Below are positions 8,109 to 16,809 of a stretch of DNA of 64,000 nt, one piece after another. Positions within the stretch are counted from its first letter, which is position 1; each line of letters opens with the position of its first letter. Location: positions 125,703-189,702 of the forward strand of contig NZ_WPNZ01000016.1 in assembly GCF_009755605.1 (NCBI RefSeq). The letters are read 5' to 3'. Both the position numbers and the translations under genes were made by a program. Source of the DNA: Streptomyces typhae. GTDB taxonomy: Bacteria; Actinomycetota; Actinomycetes; Streptomycetales; Streptomycetaceae. The notes below the pieces were generated by a model. The model did no database searches and was not told the origin of the DNA. It saw nothing but the letters and a program-made list of their open reading frames with translations.

Positions 8109-8256
8109 TGCGGAAAACCGCAAAGCTGTCTGCGGTAGCCCGCAGGGGATGCCTAAGGCGTTCCGCAGCGGTTCCTATGGCGCGCCACAGCAGTGCCTGC
8201 GGCGTTCCACAGCAGCGCTTGCGGCGTCCAGCAGCTCAACTGTGCGGCAGCCCTCA
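8109..8256. promoter_or_regulatory. Seven-copy array of TNNGG-N4-CCNCA palindromes at 22-bp spacing
   Basis: Imperfect 14-bp palindromes start at 8109 (TGCGG AAAA CCGCA), 8131, 8154, 8176, 8198, 8220 and 8243. Steps are 22, 23, 22, 22, 22 and 23 bp, so every site is on the same face of the helix. The first two sites have perfect TGCGG/CCGCA arms; later ones vary at positions 2-3 and the mirror positions. The sixth reads CAGCA on the right. The array fills the divergent gap between the histidine kinase gene and dedA. A NarL-type regulator or a polymerising repressor could bind it. Confidence 0.75.
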
Positions 8257-8292
8257 TACCGCGGTGGCCTGCGATTTCGTACCGTCGAAGAC

Positions 8293-9093
8293 ATGATCCT
8301 CACCGCTCAGCACACGCTCGCTGCCGCAGCCGAGTCCGCAGCGGCGACGGCCTCGCCCGTCGCCGGTTCCGCCCGGCACGCGGTGTACGCGGCCGCTTCC
8401 ACCGACGCCCCCGCGGGCGGTATAGCGGGGTGGGCGGCCGACCTCATGGACTCGCTCGGCGCGGTCGGCGCCGGCGCGGCGATCGCGCTGGAGAATCTGT
8501 TCCCGCCCCTGCCCAGCGAGGTGATCCTGCCCCTGGCCGGGTTCGCCGCCAGCCATGGCAAGTTCAGCCTGCTGTCCGCCCTGCTGTGGACGACGGCCGG
8601 TTCGGTCGTCGGAGCCCTCGCGCTGTACTGGGTCGGCGCACTGCTCGGCCGTGACCGCACGGTCGCCGTCGCCGCACGCCTGCCGCTGGTCAAGACGTCC
8701 GACATAGAGAAGACGGAGACGTGGTTCTCGCGGCACGGAACCAAGGCCGTGTTCTTCGGCAGAATGATCCCGATCTTCCGCAGCATGATCTCAATACCGG
8801 CCGGGATCGAGCGGATGCCGCTGCCGGTGTTCCTGGGTCTCACGACACTCGGCAGCCTGCTGTGGAACAGCGTGTTCGTGCTGCTCGGCTACGGCCTCGG
8901 CAGCCGCTGGCACGAGGTCACCGACGTAGTCGGCCTGTACTCGAAGGCCGTGCTCGGCGTCGTCGCCCTGGTGGTCCTGGCGTTCGTGGTCATCCGCCTA
9001 CGCAAGGCGGGCCGCGCAAGCAAGGCGGGCCGTACACGCAAGGAGGGCCGCACGCACAAGGCGGGCCGCGGCTCGCACCGGGCGAGGGACTGA
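8293..9093 (+). CDS. DedA family membrane protein
   Basis: The 266-residue protein has the DedA/SNARE-associated features: ALENLFPPLPSEVILPLAGF early on, the amphipathic motif FFGRMIPIFRSMISIPAGIERM, and four or five hydrophobic segments. DedA proteins are flippase-like transporters for undecaprenyl phosphate or phospholipids. The N-terminal 45 residues are Ala-rich and may hold a signal-like helix. The C-terminal tail is a basic repeat (KAGRASKAGRTRKEGR...), probably cytoplasmic. Its ATG has only a weak ribosome binding site. It sits next to the phased operator array and may be regulated by the divergent two-component system. Confidence 0.85.
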   Translation: MILTAQHTLAAAAESAAATASPVAGSARHAVYAAASTDAPAGGIAGWAADLMDSLGAVGAGAAIALENLFPPLPSEVILPLAGFAASHGKFSLLSALLWTTAGSVVGALALYWVGALLGRDRTVAVAARLPLVKTSDIEKTETWFSRHGTKAVFFGRMIPIFRSMISIPAGIERMPLPVFLGLTTLGSLLWNSVFVLLGYGLGSRWHEVTDVVGLYSKAVLGVVALVVLAFVVIRLRKAGRASKAGRTRKEGRTHKAGRGSHRARD

Positions 9094-9242
9094 CCCCACC
9101 TCGATGCGCGAGCCGCGACCCGCCCGCGAGAAGAACGAAGGACCCGACCGACGCCTGTACCGGACACAGAGACCAGACGTCGAGACCGAACGCCGAAATC
9201 GATCAGAGGACCGTCATGACCGGACTGCCGACCGGGTCGCCG

Positions 9243-9302
9243 CATGGACCACCACATGGACCACCACATGGACCGCCGTGTGGACCGTCGCACGGACTGC
9301 CG
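9243..9302. repeat. 12-bp tandem repeat (CATGGACCACCA), five units
   Basis: Five consecutive 12-bp units, progressively degenerate toward the right, fill the gap between the convergent dedA and purB genes. Its GC-rich, partly dyad units could act as a transcription barrier, but no classical terminator is seen. Confidence 0.7.
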
Positions 9303-9317
9303 AGCAGACTGCCGAAC

Positions 9318-10760
9318 TCAGAGGATCGCGCCCGGCTTGTAGGCCGCCGCCTCCGGGTGCTCCTTGAGGACGGCCTCGACCTGGGCGACGACCGTGGCGA
9401 CCTGGTCGCTCGCGGCACCGGTGAACGACAGCTTGTCGGCCATCAGCTCGTCGAGCTGGACGCGGTCCAGCGGAATGCGGGAGTCGGCGGCCAGCTTGTC
9501 CAGGAGTTCGTTGCGCTCGGCGCCCTGCTCGCGCATGGCGAGGGCGGCGGCGACAGCGTTCTCCTTGATGGCCTCGTGGGCCTCCTCGCGTCCCACACCG
9601 GCCCGCACGGACGCCATGAGCACCTTCGTGGTGGCGAGGAACGGAAGATAGCGGTCCAGCTCACGGGCGACGACCGCGGGGAACGCGCCGAACTCGTCCA
9701 GGACCGTCAGGAACGTCTCCAGCAGGCCGTCCAGCGCGAAGAACGCGTCGGGCAGGGCCACGCGGCGCACGACCGAACAGGAGACGTCGCCTTCGTTCCA
9801 CTGGTCGCCGGCCAGCTCGGCGGTCATCGACGCGTAGCCGCGGAGGATGACGGTCAGGCCGTTGACGCGCTCGCAGGAGCGGGTGTTCATCTTGTGCGGC
9901 ATGGCGGACGAGCCGACCTGGCCGGGCTTGAAGCCCTCGGTGACCAGCTCGTGCCCGGCCATCAGGCGGATCGTCTTGGCCAGCGACGAGGGGGCGGCGG
10001 CGAGCTGCACGAGCGCCGTCACCACCTCGTAGTCGAGGGAGCGGGGGTAGACCTGGCCGACGGACGTGAAGGCGCGCTCGAAGCCGAGGTGGGAGGCGAT
10101 GCGGTCCTCGAGCTCGGTGAGCTTGCCGGCGTCGCCGCCCAGCAGGTCGAGCATGTCCTGGGCGGTGCCGACGGGGCCCTTGATGCCGCGCAGCGGGTAG
10201 CGGCCGAGGAGGTCCTCCAGGCGGCGGTGGGCCACGAGCAGTTCGTCGGCGGCCGTGGCGAAGCGCTTGCCGAGGGTGGTGGCCTGGGCGGCGACATTGT
10301 GGGAGCGGCCGGCCATGACCAGCTCGGCGTACTCGCCGGAGAGCCTGCCCAGGCGAGCGAGGACGGCGACGGTACGGGACCGGACCAGTTCGAGGGAGAG
10401 CCGGATCTGCAGCTGCTCCACGTTCTCGGTGAGGTCGCGGGAGGTCATGCCCTTGTGGACGTGCTCATGACCAGCGAGGGCGTTGAACTCCTCGATGCGG
10501 GCCTTCACGTCATGCCGGGTGACCTTCTCGCGCTCGGCGATGGCGGCCAGGTCGACCTGGTCGAGCACGCGCTCGTAGTCGGTGATCGCCGCGTCCGGCA
10601 CGTCGATGCCGAGGTCCTTCTGGGCGCGCAGAACGGCGAGCCAGAGGCGGCGCTCCAGCTTCACCTTCTCCTCGGGCGACCAGAGCGTCGCGAGCTCGGT
10701 GGAGGCGTAACGCCCGGCGAGGACGTTCGGGATACGGGGCTTTGCAGGCGCAGCAGTCAC
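9318..10760 (-). CDS. purB: Adenylosuccinate lyase
   Basis: The 480-residue product starts at GTG 10760 (VTAAPAKPRIPNVLAGRYAS). It carries the fumarase-superfamily signature GQVGSSAMPHKMNTRSCERV, the TSRDLTENVEQ segment and HNVAAQATTLGKRF. It catalyses two steps of purine synthesis: SAICAR to AICAR plus fumarate, and adenylosuccinate to AMP. An in-frame ATG further upstream (to 11000) only adds Cys/Gly/Pro repeat sequence from the adjacent minisatellite and is not a credible start. Monocistronic, convergent with dedA. Confidence 0.95.
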   Translation of the reverse strand: MTAAPAKPRIPNVLAGRYASTELATLWSPEEKVKLERRLWLAVLRAQKDLGIDVPDAAITDYERVLDQVDLAAIAEREKVTRHDVKARIEEFNALAGHEHVHKGMTSRDLTENVEQLQIRLSLELVRSRTVAVLARLGRLSGEYAELVMAGRSHNVAAQATTLGKRFATAADELLVAHRRLEDLLGRYPLRGIKGPVGTAQDMLDLLGGDAGKLTELEDRIASHLGFERAFTSVGQVYPRSLDYEVVTALVQLAAAPSSLAKTIRLMAGHELVTEGFKPGQVGSSAMPHKMNTRSCERVNGLTVILRGYASMTAELAGDQWNEGDVSCSVVRRVALPDAFFALDGLLETFLTVLDEFGAFPAVVARELDRYLPFLATTKVLMASVRAGVGREEAHEAIKENAVAAALAMREQGAERNELLDKLAADSRIPLDRVQLDELMADKLSFTGAASDQVATVVAQVEAVLKEHPEAAAYKPGAIL

Positions 10761-10829
10761 AGTGGGCCATTCTACTGTCGGTTTCTGCAGGCCAGCGCCA
10801 TGGGTCGGATCGTCGGAAGCTACAAGAGC

Positions 10830-11030
10830 CGGACCGGCGCCGACGCCCGCACCGACGCCCGCACCGGCGCCGACTCCCGGACCGCAGCCGACTTCCGGAC
10901 CGCAGGCGGCTCCCGGACCGCATCCGGCTCCCGGACCGCACCCAATTCCCGGATCGCTTGCAGTTCTCGGACCACATACAGTTCCCGGACCGCATCGCAT
11001 CCGGCTCCCGGGCGGCGCTCCGTTCTCAGG
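10830..11030. repeat. Degenerate CCGGACCGCA tandem repeat
   Basis: Units of 15-18 bp built on CTCCCGGACCGCATCCGG repeat about ten times with increasing decay. The gap 10761-11078 otherwise holds only the purB upstream region; no gene is supported. Confidence 0.65.
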
Positions 11031-11078
11031 CTGGGCCCGGTGCTCAGGCTGTGCCGGGTAAGCGGACTCCGCCAGCTC

Positions 11079-11924
11079 TCAGGCCGTCTCAGGCTCCACG
11101 CGGTGCCAGGTCTGGACGGGGCCGGGGGCCGTCGGGTCGTCCGGCGTGACCCAGAACGCGCGGCCGGTCTCCGGGTCGACATGGGCGCCCACGCGGCCGT
11201 CGCCGGAGGAGCGGCCGGTGAGGCGGCGGCCGATCCAGGGGCCCAGATGCCGCCGCGCGAAGCGCAGGTCGCTCGCGCGGCGGGCGGCCCAGGCGGCGCG
11301 GACCGCGGGCGGCAGCGGTGTGCCCCAGTCCTCCACCGGTTCGTGGCCGAGCGTCTGCCACACCGCTTCGGCGACCCGGCGGTGGCCCTCAGCCGTCAGA
11401 TGCAGCCGGTCCACGTCCCACATCCGCTGGTCGCCGAGCGCCGCGGACCCGTACAGATCGACGACGACGGCTCCGTGCCGGGCCGCGAGCTGGTCGACGT
11501 GGTGGAAGAGCTCCTCCATGCGCGGGCGGAACCGTTCGAGGACCGGGCCCTGGCGGCCGGGGCTGCGCATCAGGACCAGTTGCTTGCAGGCCGGGGCGAG
11601 GGTCTCCACCGCGTGTTCCAGCAGGCCGCGCACCCGGCCCATGTCGCACTTGGGCCGCAGGGTGTCGTTGAGACCGCCGACAAGGGTGATCACGTCGGCG
11701 CCCAGCGCGGCGGCCATCGGGGCCTGCTCCTCGGCGATCTGTCCGATGAGCTTGCCGCGTACGGCGAGATTGGCGTACCGGAAGCCGGGGGTGCGGGTCG
11801 CGAGGCGCTCGGCGAGCACATCGGCCCAGCCGCGGTAGGTGCCGTCCGGCAGCAGGTCGGACATGCCCTCGGTGAAGGAGTCGCCGATCGCGACAAGGCT
11901 GGTGTGGCGGGGATCGATCTGCAT
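11079..11924 (-). CDS. SGNH/GDSL-family hydrolase
   Basis: The 281-residue protein has block I VAIGDSFTEGMSD with nucleophile S16, a glycine in NLAVRGKL, the Asn block LVGGLNDTLRP, and block V DVDRLHLTAEGHRRVAEA with catalytic Asp and His. There is no signal peptide, so it is probably a cytoplasmic esterase or deacylase of the GDSL type; the substrate is unknown. The last 60 residues (arginine-rich, then ETGRAFWVTPDDP) are outside the catalytic core. It follows the MDMPI gene on the same strand, with a 9-bp minisatellite between them. Confidence 0.85.
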   Translation of the reverse strand: MQIDPRHTSLVAIGDSFTEGMSDLLPDGTYRGWADVLAERLATRTPGFRYANLAVRGKLIGQIAEEQAPMAAALGADVITLVGGLNDTLRPKCDMGRVRGLLEHAVETLAPACKQLVLMRSPGRQGPVLERFRPRMEELFHHVDQLAARHGAVVVDLYGSAALGDQRMWDVDRLHLTAEGHRRVAEAVWQTLGHEPVEDWGTPLPPAVRAAWAARRASDLRFARRHLGPWIGRRLTGRSSGDGRVGAHVDPETGRAFWVTPDDPTAPGPVQTWHRVEPETA

Positions 11925-11949
11925 GGCGATGTGATGGTATCCCGCCCTT

Positions 11950-12044
11950 GCCGGAGCTGCCGGAGCTGCCGGAGCTGCCGGAGCTGCCGGAGCTGCCGGA
12001 GCTGCCGGAGCTGCCGGAGCTGCCGGAGCTGCCGGAGCTGCCGG
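11950..12044. repeat. 9-bp tandem repeat GCCGGAGCT, ten exact units
   Basis: Ten perfect 9-bp units run from 11950 to 12039, followed by a partial one. CCGG and AGCT are each self-complementary, so the transcript can form many alternative short hairpins. The block lies between two genes on the reverse strand, 26 bp upstream of the SGNH start, where copy number could alter expression. Perfect copies suggest recent expansion. Confidence 0.9.
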
Positions 12045-12059
12045 GGTGGGCCGGTGGGA

Positions 12060-12761
12060 TCAAGGGTGGGTGAAGCGGGCTGCGTGTGCGCCATGCAGGC
12101 GGCAGGGTGGCAGTTTCCGGCCGAACGCCACGAGCAGCAGGTCCTGCGCGGACCCGGTCAGGGAAGAGCCCGAACCGAAGGACCAGGAGATGCCAGGGGA
12201 GGAGGCGGCAGGGGCCGGGGCGTCGGCGGCGGCGATGCCGGGGGTGGTGCGCAGTTCGACGCCGTCCAGGTCGGCGCCGAAGAACTTCGCCGACTTCGGT
12301 GTCACATGGTCGAGGAGGATACGAAGGCGGGGATCCGGCACATGGCGGGGGAGGCCGAGGGCGACGGTGATGTCGAGGCCGTGGACGACGTCGTGACCGA
12401 GGGCACCGATGTAGCCGCCCACCGGCGGGGTCCAGGGGTGGTCGGCGTGGTCCCGCAGGAAGCGTGCGAGGTCGCCCGCTGGGAAGGCCGCCGCGTCGGC
12501 GCGGGCGGTGCGGTCCGTCATGCGGTGCAGGCTCCCGCCCGCCTTCGCCAGCTCCCACAGGACCCGGGGGAGGGAGCGGCGGAAGCCCAGAGACATATGG
12601 GCGGCGACCTCGCGGACGCGCCAGCCCGAGCACAGGGAGGGTGCCTCCCACTGTTCGGGTGCGAGGTGCTCCAGCAGGTCGGCGAGGGCGCGGCGTTCGG
12701 CGGCGATCTCGGAGCGGAGGTGCTGGGTCGTGAGGTCCGTCGCAGTCGGTGTGTTCCCCAT
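12060..12761 (-). CDS. Maleylpyruvate isomerase-like, mycothiol-dependent DinB-fold protein
   Basis: The 233-residue product has the MDMPI N-terminal pattern: LRSEIAAERRALADLLEHL, then PEQWEAPSLCSGWRVREVAAHM with the metal-binding His, and the second His in GHDVVHGLDITVALG. Such actinobacterial proteins use mycothiol as cofactor; their substrates are mostly unknown. It is divergent from a LysR regulator starting at 12832, the usual arrangement for a regulator and its target. The 70-bp gap is the likely operator region. Confidence 0.8.
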   Translation of the reverse strand: MGNTPTATDLTTQHLRSEIAAERRALADLLEHLAPEQWEAPSLCSGWRVREVAAHMSLGFRRSLPRVLWELAKAGGSLHRMTDRTARADAAAFPAGDLARFLRDHADHPWTPPVGGYIGALGHDVVHGLDITVALGLPRHVPDPRLRILLDHVTPKSAKFFGADLDGVELRTTPGIAAADAPAPAASSPGISWSFGSGSSLTGSAQDLLLVAFGRKLPPCRLHGAHAARFTHP

Positions 12762-12831
12762 GGTTCAAAGATCGTCGCGGAGCTGTCAGAAGTCCAAGAG
12801 CCAGTACGTCTCGTGGCTAGCATCCTCAGTT

Positions 12832-13857
12832 ATGGAACTTCGCCAGCTCCGTTACTTCCTCACCGTCGTCGAGGAGGCCAACTTCACGCGGGCGGCGGTC
12901 GTCCTGCATGTGGCGCAGCCCGGTGTGAGCGCACAGGTCCGCCGGTTGGAACGGGAGTTGGGGCAGCGGCTCCTCGACCGTTCGGGGCGGTCGGTGACCG
13001 TGACGGAAGCGGGTGCGGCGGTGCTGCCGTATGCGCGGGCCGCCCTGGCGGCCGTCGACGGCATGCGGCAGACCGCCGACGAGTTCACGGGGTTGTTGCG
13101 GGGGCGCGTCACGATCGGCCTGGTGTCGGGTGCGGCGACGCACGAGTACGACATGGCGTCGGTGCTCGCCGACTTCCACGACGCCCATCCGCACGTCGAG
13201 ATCGCGCTGACCGAGGACGCGTCGGACCGGATGCTCGCGTCCGTCCGCGAGGGGCGGCTCGACATCGCTCTGGCCGGTCTCACCGACGGCGCCCCGCCGC
13301 AGGGTGTCACCTGGCAGCTCGTGATCGACGAGCCGCTGGCGGCGCTGGTGGCAGTGGACGACCCGCTGGCGCGGCACGCCGAGCCCGGCCGGACCGTACC
13401 CCTGGCTGCCCTCGCCGATCGCCCTCTCATCAGCCTTCCGCGCGGGACGGGGCTGCGGGCGGTGCTCGAACGGGCTTGTGCGCGAGCAGGGTTCGCGCCG
13501 CGGGTGGCCTTCGAGGCCGCGGCGCCCGACCTGCTGGTGCAGCTGGCCGTACGTGGCCTCGGCGTGGCCGTCTTCCCCGCGCCGGGGGCGGAGGCCGCCG
13601 CCGCGCGCGGATTGCGGGTGGTCCGGTTCGAGGAGCCGTGCCCTCGCGGCCGGATCGGTCTCGTGTGGCGGTCGGACGGTCCCGCGAGCCCGGCCGCCCG
13701 TGCGTTCCTCGCTCGGCTGCGTGTCGCGTTGCCCCCATGCGAGGACACCGCGGCCACAGGGGACATCGCAGCTGTCGCAGGAATCGGGGACGGCGAAGAA
13801 GGGCCCGCGAGAGTCTCGACGCCGCTTCGCAACCAGCGCGAACATAACGGTAGTTGA
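12832..13857 (+). CDS. LysR-family transcriptional regulator
   Basis: The 341-residue protein opens MELRQLRYFLTVVEEANFTR with the winged HTH (RAAVVLHVAQPGVSAQVRRL, LLDRSGRSVTVTEAG) and continues into a periplasmic-binding-like effector domain. The start ATG 12832 places it 70 bp from the divergent MDMPI gene. About 40 residues at the C-terminus, beyond the usual end near residue 300, are low-complexity (TAATGDIAAVAGIGDGEEG). It probably regulates the divergent gene and itself. Confidence 0.85.
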   Translation: MELRQLRYFLTVVEEANFTRAAVVLHVAQPGVSAQVRRLERELGQRLLDRSGRSVTVTEAGAAVLPYARAALAAVDGMRQTADEFTGLLRGRVTIGLVSGAATHEYDMASVLADFHDAHPHVEIALTEDASDRMLASVREGRLDIALAGLTDGAPPQGVTWQLVIDEPLAALVAVDDPLARHAEPGRTVPLAALADRPLISLPRGTGLRAVLERACARAGFAPRVAFEAAAPDLLVQLAVRGLGVAVFPAPGAEAAAARGLRVVRFEEPCPRGRIGLVWRSDGPASPAARAFLARLRVALPPCEDTAATGDIAAVAGIGDGEEGPARVSTPLRNQREHNGS

Positions 13858-13899
13858 GGGCTCATCGACGAGCTCCGCGTCACCGGAGAGGGGTCCGCC

Positions 13900-14148
13900 A
13901 TGTGGACCGCTGCCTTCTGGAAAGCGACGGCCGAACGCGCGATCCGCACATTCGCGCAGGCACTCGCCGCCGTGCTGGTCGCCGGGGCGACGAACCTCCT
14001 CGACGTGGAGTGGCTCGCCGCCATCGGCACGGCCGGCATGGCCGCGCTTCTCGCCGTCCTGACGGCGCTGGGCTCCGCGAAGGTGGGCCCTCCTGGACCG
14101 GGCCTCACCGAGATCCCGGGCGGCCGGGGACACGGCCCTGCGCTGTGA
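13900..14148 (+). CDS. Orphan phage-type (r1t-like) holin
   Basis: The 82-residue protein has an amphipathic start MWTAAFWKATAERAIRTFAQAL, a first hydrophobic segment (ALAAVLVAGATNLL), a short turn and a second one (GTAGMAALLAVLTALGSA). Two helices, small size and the FWKATAERA motif match actinophage r1t-type holins, which make membrane holes for lysis. It starts 42 bp after the LysR gene with GGAGAGGGG before the ATG. No endolysin or other phage gene is near, so it looks like a domesticated or leftover piece. Confidence 0.6.
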   Translation: MWTAAFWKATAERAIRTFAQALAAVLVAGATNLLDVEWLAAIGTAGMAALLAVLTALGSAKVGPPGPGLTEIPGGRGHGPAL

Positions 14149-14356
14149 CAGGCTCCGCCCCGCCCGGGTGACACTCCGCCCCGCCCGGGAGGCACTCCGC
14201 CCACCCGGGTGCACTCCGTCCCACCCGGGCGGCGGTCTCGGCTCCGCCCTACCCCGGTAAAACTCCGCCCCGTCCGGATGACAGGCTCCGCCCCGCCTAA
14301 GCGGCAGACCCGCCCCACCCCGGTGGGGCGGCCCCGTCCCACTCCCGGCGGGCACC
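14149..14356. repeat. Degenerate CTCCGCCCCGCCCGGGTG repeat block
   Basis: About nine imperfect units of roughly 20 bp fill the gap between the holin gene and the convergent CNNM gene. Several contain CCCGGG or CCCCGGTGGGG dyads that may act as weak terminators. Confidence 0.65.
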
Positions 14357-15370
14357 TCACACAGGCTGGCCGAACAGCTCCCGCAGCACGTCCTCCATGG
14401 TGACCATCCCGGCCAGCCTGCCGTCCTCGCCGAGTACGGCGGCCACATGGGTGCGGCTGCCCCGCATGGCGGTCAGGACGTCGTCCAGCGGGGTGGTCTC
14501 CCGTACCCGGGCGATGGACCGCATGTCCGCCACCCGGAACGGCAGGTCGCGGGGGCTGACATCGAGGGCGTCCTTGACGTGGAGGTAGCCGACGATGCGG
14601 CGCCCCTCGTCGACGACGGGGAAGCGCGAGAAGCCGGTCTCGGCCGACAGCGCCTCCAACTGCTCGGGGGTGACGCCCACGCGCGCGTACTTCACGCGTT
14701 CCAGCGGCAGGACCACGTCACGGACGGGGCGGCGGCCCAGCTCAAGGGCCTCGTGCAGCCGCTCCTGGGCCCGGTCGTCGATCAGGCCCGCGTCGCTGGA
14801 GTCCTGCACAAGACGGGCCAGCTCGGCGTCCGAGAAGGTGGCCGCGACCTCGTCCTTGGTCTCGACGCGCAGCAGCTTCAGGATCGCGTTGGCGAACGCG
14901 TTGATCGCGAAGACCAGGGGGCGCAGCGCCCGCGCGCAGGTCACCAGGGGCGGCCCGAGCAGCAGCGCGCTGCGCACCGGCTCGGCCAGGGCGATGTTCT
15001 TCGGGATCATCTCGCCGAGCAGCATGTGCAGATACGTCGCCACGGCCAGCGCGATGACGAACGAGATCGGGTGGACCAGGCCGTGCGGCACGCCCACACC
15101 GTCGAACACCGGCTCCAGGAGGTGGGCGATGGCGGGCTCGGCGACGACACCGAGGACCAGGGTGCACAGCGTGATGCCGAGCTGCGCGGCGGCCATCAGC
15201 ACGGACACGTGCCGCAGACCCCACAGGACGCTCTTGGCGCGCCGGTCGCCGTCCTCGGCGTACGGCTCGATCTGACTGCGCCGTACGGAGATCAGGGCGA
15301 ACTCCGCGCCCACGAAGAAGGCGTTGACGACGAGCGTCGCCAGGCCGATCAGGAGCTGTATGACGGTCAT
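14357..15370 (-). CDS. CNNM/CBS-domain membrane protein (hemolysin family)
   Basis: The 337-residue protein has an N-terminal CNNM (DUF21) domain with three to four membrane segments (LLIGLATLVVNAFFVGAEFALISVRR at the start; LGEMIPKNIAL) and two CBS domains (FSRFPVVDEGRRIVGYLHVKDAL; HVAAVLGEDGRLAGMVTMEDVL). CBS pairs bind adenine nucleotides, and relatives export Mg2+/Co2+ (CorB/CorC-like). It lacks the C-terminal CorC_HlyC domain present in the partner. Its ATG overlaps the stop of the upstream paralogue by 4 bp, so the two probably form a heteromeric transporter. Confidence 0.85.
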   Translation of the reverse strand: MTVIQLLIGLATLVVNAFFVGAEFALISVRRSQIEPYAEDGDRRAKSVLWGLRHVSVLMAAAQLGITLCTLVLGVVAEPAIAHLLEPVFDGVGVPHGLVHPISFVIALAVATYLHMLLGEMIPKNIALAEPVRSALLLGPPLVTCARALRPLVFAINAFANAILKLLRVETKDEVAATFSDAELARLVQDSSDAGLIDDRAQERLHEALELGRRPVRDVVLPLERVKYARVGVTPEQLEALSAETGFSRFPVVDEGRRIVGYLHVKDALDVSPRDLPFRVADMRSIARVRETTPLDDVLTAMRGSRTHVAAVLGEDGRLAGMVTMEDVLRELFGQPV

Positions 15371-16707
15371 CGGTCGTCCTCCTCCGGCTCGTCACCGGCG
15401 GCTTCGGCGGGGGCGTGCAGCAGCACGCGGGCGGCGCGGCGGCCCGTGGCGTCCACGACGTCGAGGCGCCAGTCGGCCACCTCGACCGTGTCGCCGACGG
15501 CGGGAATGCGGCCGAGTTCGGTGGCGACCAGGCCCGCGAGGGTCTCGTAGGGGCCGTCGGGCGCCCGCAGGCCCACGCGTGCGAGCTGGTCGGTGCGGGC
15601 CGCGCCGTCCGCCGAGTACAGCGCGCGGCCGTCCTCGTCGGTGCCGGCCGGAGCAAGGTCGGGCGTCTCGTGCGGATCGTGCTCGTCGTGCACCTCGCCG
15701 ACGACTTCCTCGACGATGTCCTCCAGGGTCGCGACGCCCGCCGTACCGCCGTACTCGTCGATGACGACGGCCATCGTGCGCTTGCCCGAGAGCCGGTCCA
15801 GGAGGCGTTCGACGGTCAGCGACTCCGGTACGAGCAGCGGCTCGCGCATCAGCTCGTGCACGGACTGGCGCGGCCTGCGCTCGGCGGGCACGGCCAGGAT
15901 GTCCTTGATGTGGACGACCCCGACGACCGAGTCGAGGCTGCCGCGGTAGATCGGGAACCGGGACAGGCCGGTCGCCCGGGTGGCGTTGGCGACGTCCTCG
16001 CAGGTGGCCTGCACGTCCAGGGCGACGACCTGCACGCGCGGCGTCATGACGTTCTCGGCGGTGAGGTCGGCCAGGTTCAGCGTGCGCATGAACCGCTCGG
16101 CGGTGTCCGGCTCCAGGGCGCCCTCCTTGGCGGAGTGCCGGGCCAGGGCGACCAGCTCCTTGGGGCCGCGCGCGGAGGCGAGCTCCTCGGTGGGCTCCAT
16201 GCCGATGCGGCGCACGGCGCGGTTCGCCGTGTTGTTCAGATGCCTGATGAAGGGGCGGAACGCGGCGCTGAAGAAGCGCTGCGGCGTCGCCACGCGCTTG
16301 GCGATGGCCAGCGGTGAGGAGATCGCCCAGTTCTTGGGCACAAGCTCGCCGACGACCATCAGGAAGACGGTCGACAGGGCGGTACCGATCATGAGGGCGA
16401 CGGTCGAGGACGCCGAGTCGGGCACGCCCGCGGCGTTCAGCGGGCCCTCGATGAGGTCGCCGATCGCCGGTTTCGCGAGCATGCCGACGACCAGGCCGGT
16501 CACGGTGATGCCGAGCTGCGCGCCGGAGAGCTGGAAGGTGAGGTTCTTGACGGCCTTGAGGGCGCTGGCGGCGCCCCGCTCGCCGCGTTCGACGGCACGC
16601 TCCAGGTCGCTGCGTTCCACGGTGGTGAGCGAGAACTCCGCCGCGACGAAGACGCCGCACGCGAGCGAGAGCAGCACCGCCACGAGGAGCAGGAGCACTT
16701 CGGTCAT
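15367..16707 (-). CDS. CNNM/CBS/CorC-domain membrane protein (hemolysin family)
   Basis: The 446-residue paralogue has the CNNM domain (FVAAEFSLTTVERSDLERA; GELVPKNWAI), two CBS domains (GLSRFPIYRGSLDSVVGVVHIKD; MAVVIDEYGGTAGVATLEDIVEEVVGE) and a C-terminal CorC_HlyC domain. It heads a two-gene operon with the gene at 14357. The likely role is divalent cation homeostasis at the membrane. A 12-bp palindrome sits about 100 bp upstream of the start. Confidence 0.85.
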   Translation of the reverse strand: MTEVLLLLVAVLLSLACGVFVAAEFSLTTVERSDLERAVERGERGAASALKAVKNLTFQLSGAQLGITVTGLVVGMLAKPAIGDLIEGPLNAAGVPDSASSTVALMIGTALSTVFLMVVGELVPKNWAISSPLAIAKRVATPQRFFSAAFRPFIRHLNNTANRAVRRIGMEPTEELASARGPKELVALARHSAKEGALEPDTAERFMRTLNLADLTAENVMTPRVQVVALDVQATCEDVANATRATGLSRFPIYRGSLDSVVGVVHIKDILAVPAERRPRQSVHELMREPLLVPESLTVERLLDRLSGKRTMAVVIDEYGGTAGVATLEDIVEEVVGEVHDEHDPHETPDLAPAGTDEDGRALYSADGAARTDQLARVGLRAPDGPYETLAGLVATELGRIPAVGDTVEVADWRLDVVDATGRRAARVLLHAPAEAAGDEPEEDDR

Positions 16708-16809
16708 CGGGTCACCTCCGTCCCATGATCGGCCACGGGCGGGGCGAATGCGCGATGTCGGGTACTGGGAGGCTCGCCCATGGGCGGACGCTCACACCTT
16801 TCCGTAAGG

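Noticed and set aside
8109..8256. A CRISPR array
   Set aside because: The units are 22 bp without unique spacers, only the palindromic bases are conserved, and no cas genes are near.
8721..13847. A 1708-codon open frame on the forward strand
   Set aside because: It is the shadow of purB, the SGNH gene and their repeats on the opposite strand, as shown by the clear motifs of those proteins and its Arg/Gly-rich, repetitive translation.
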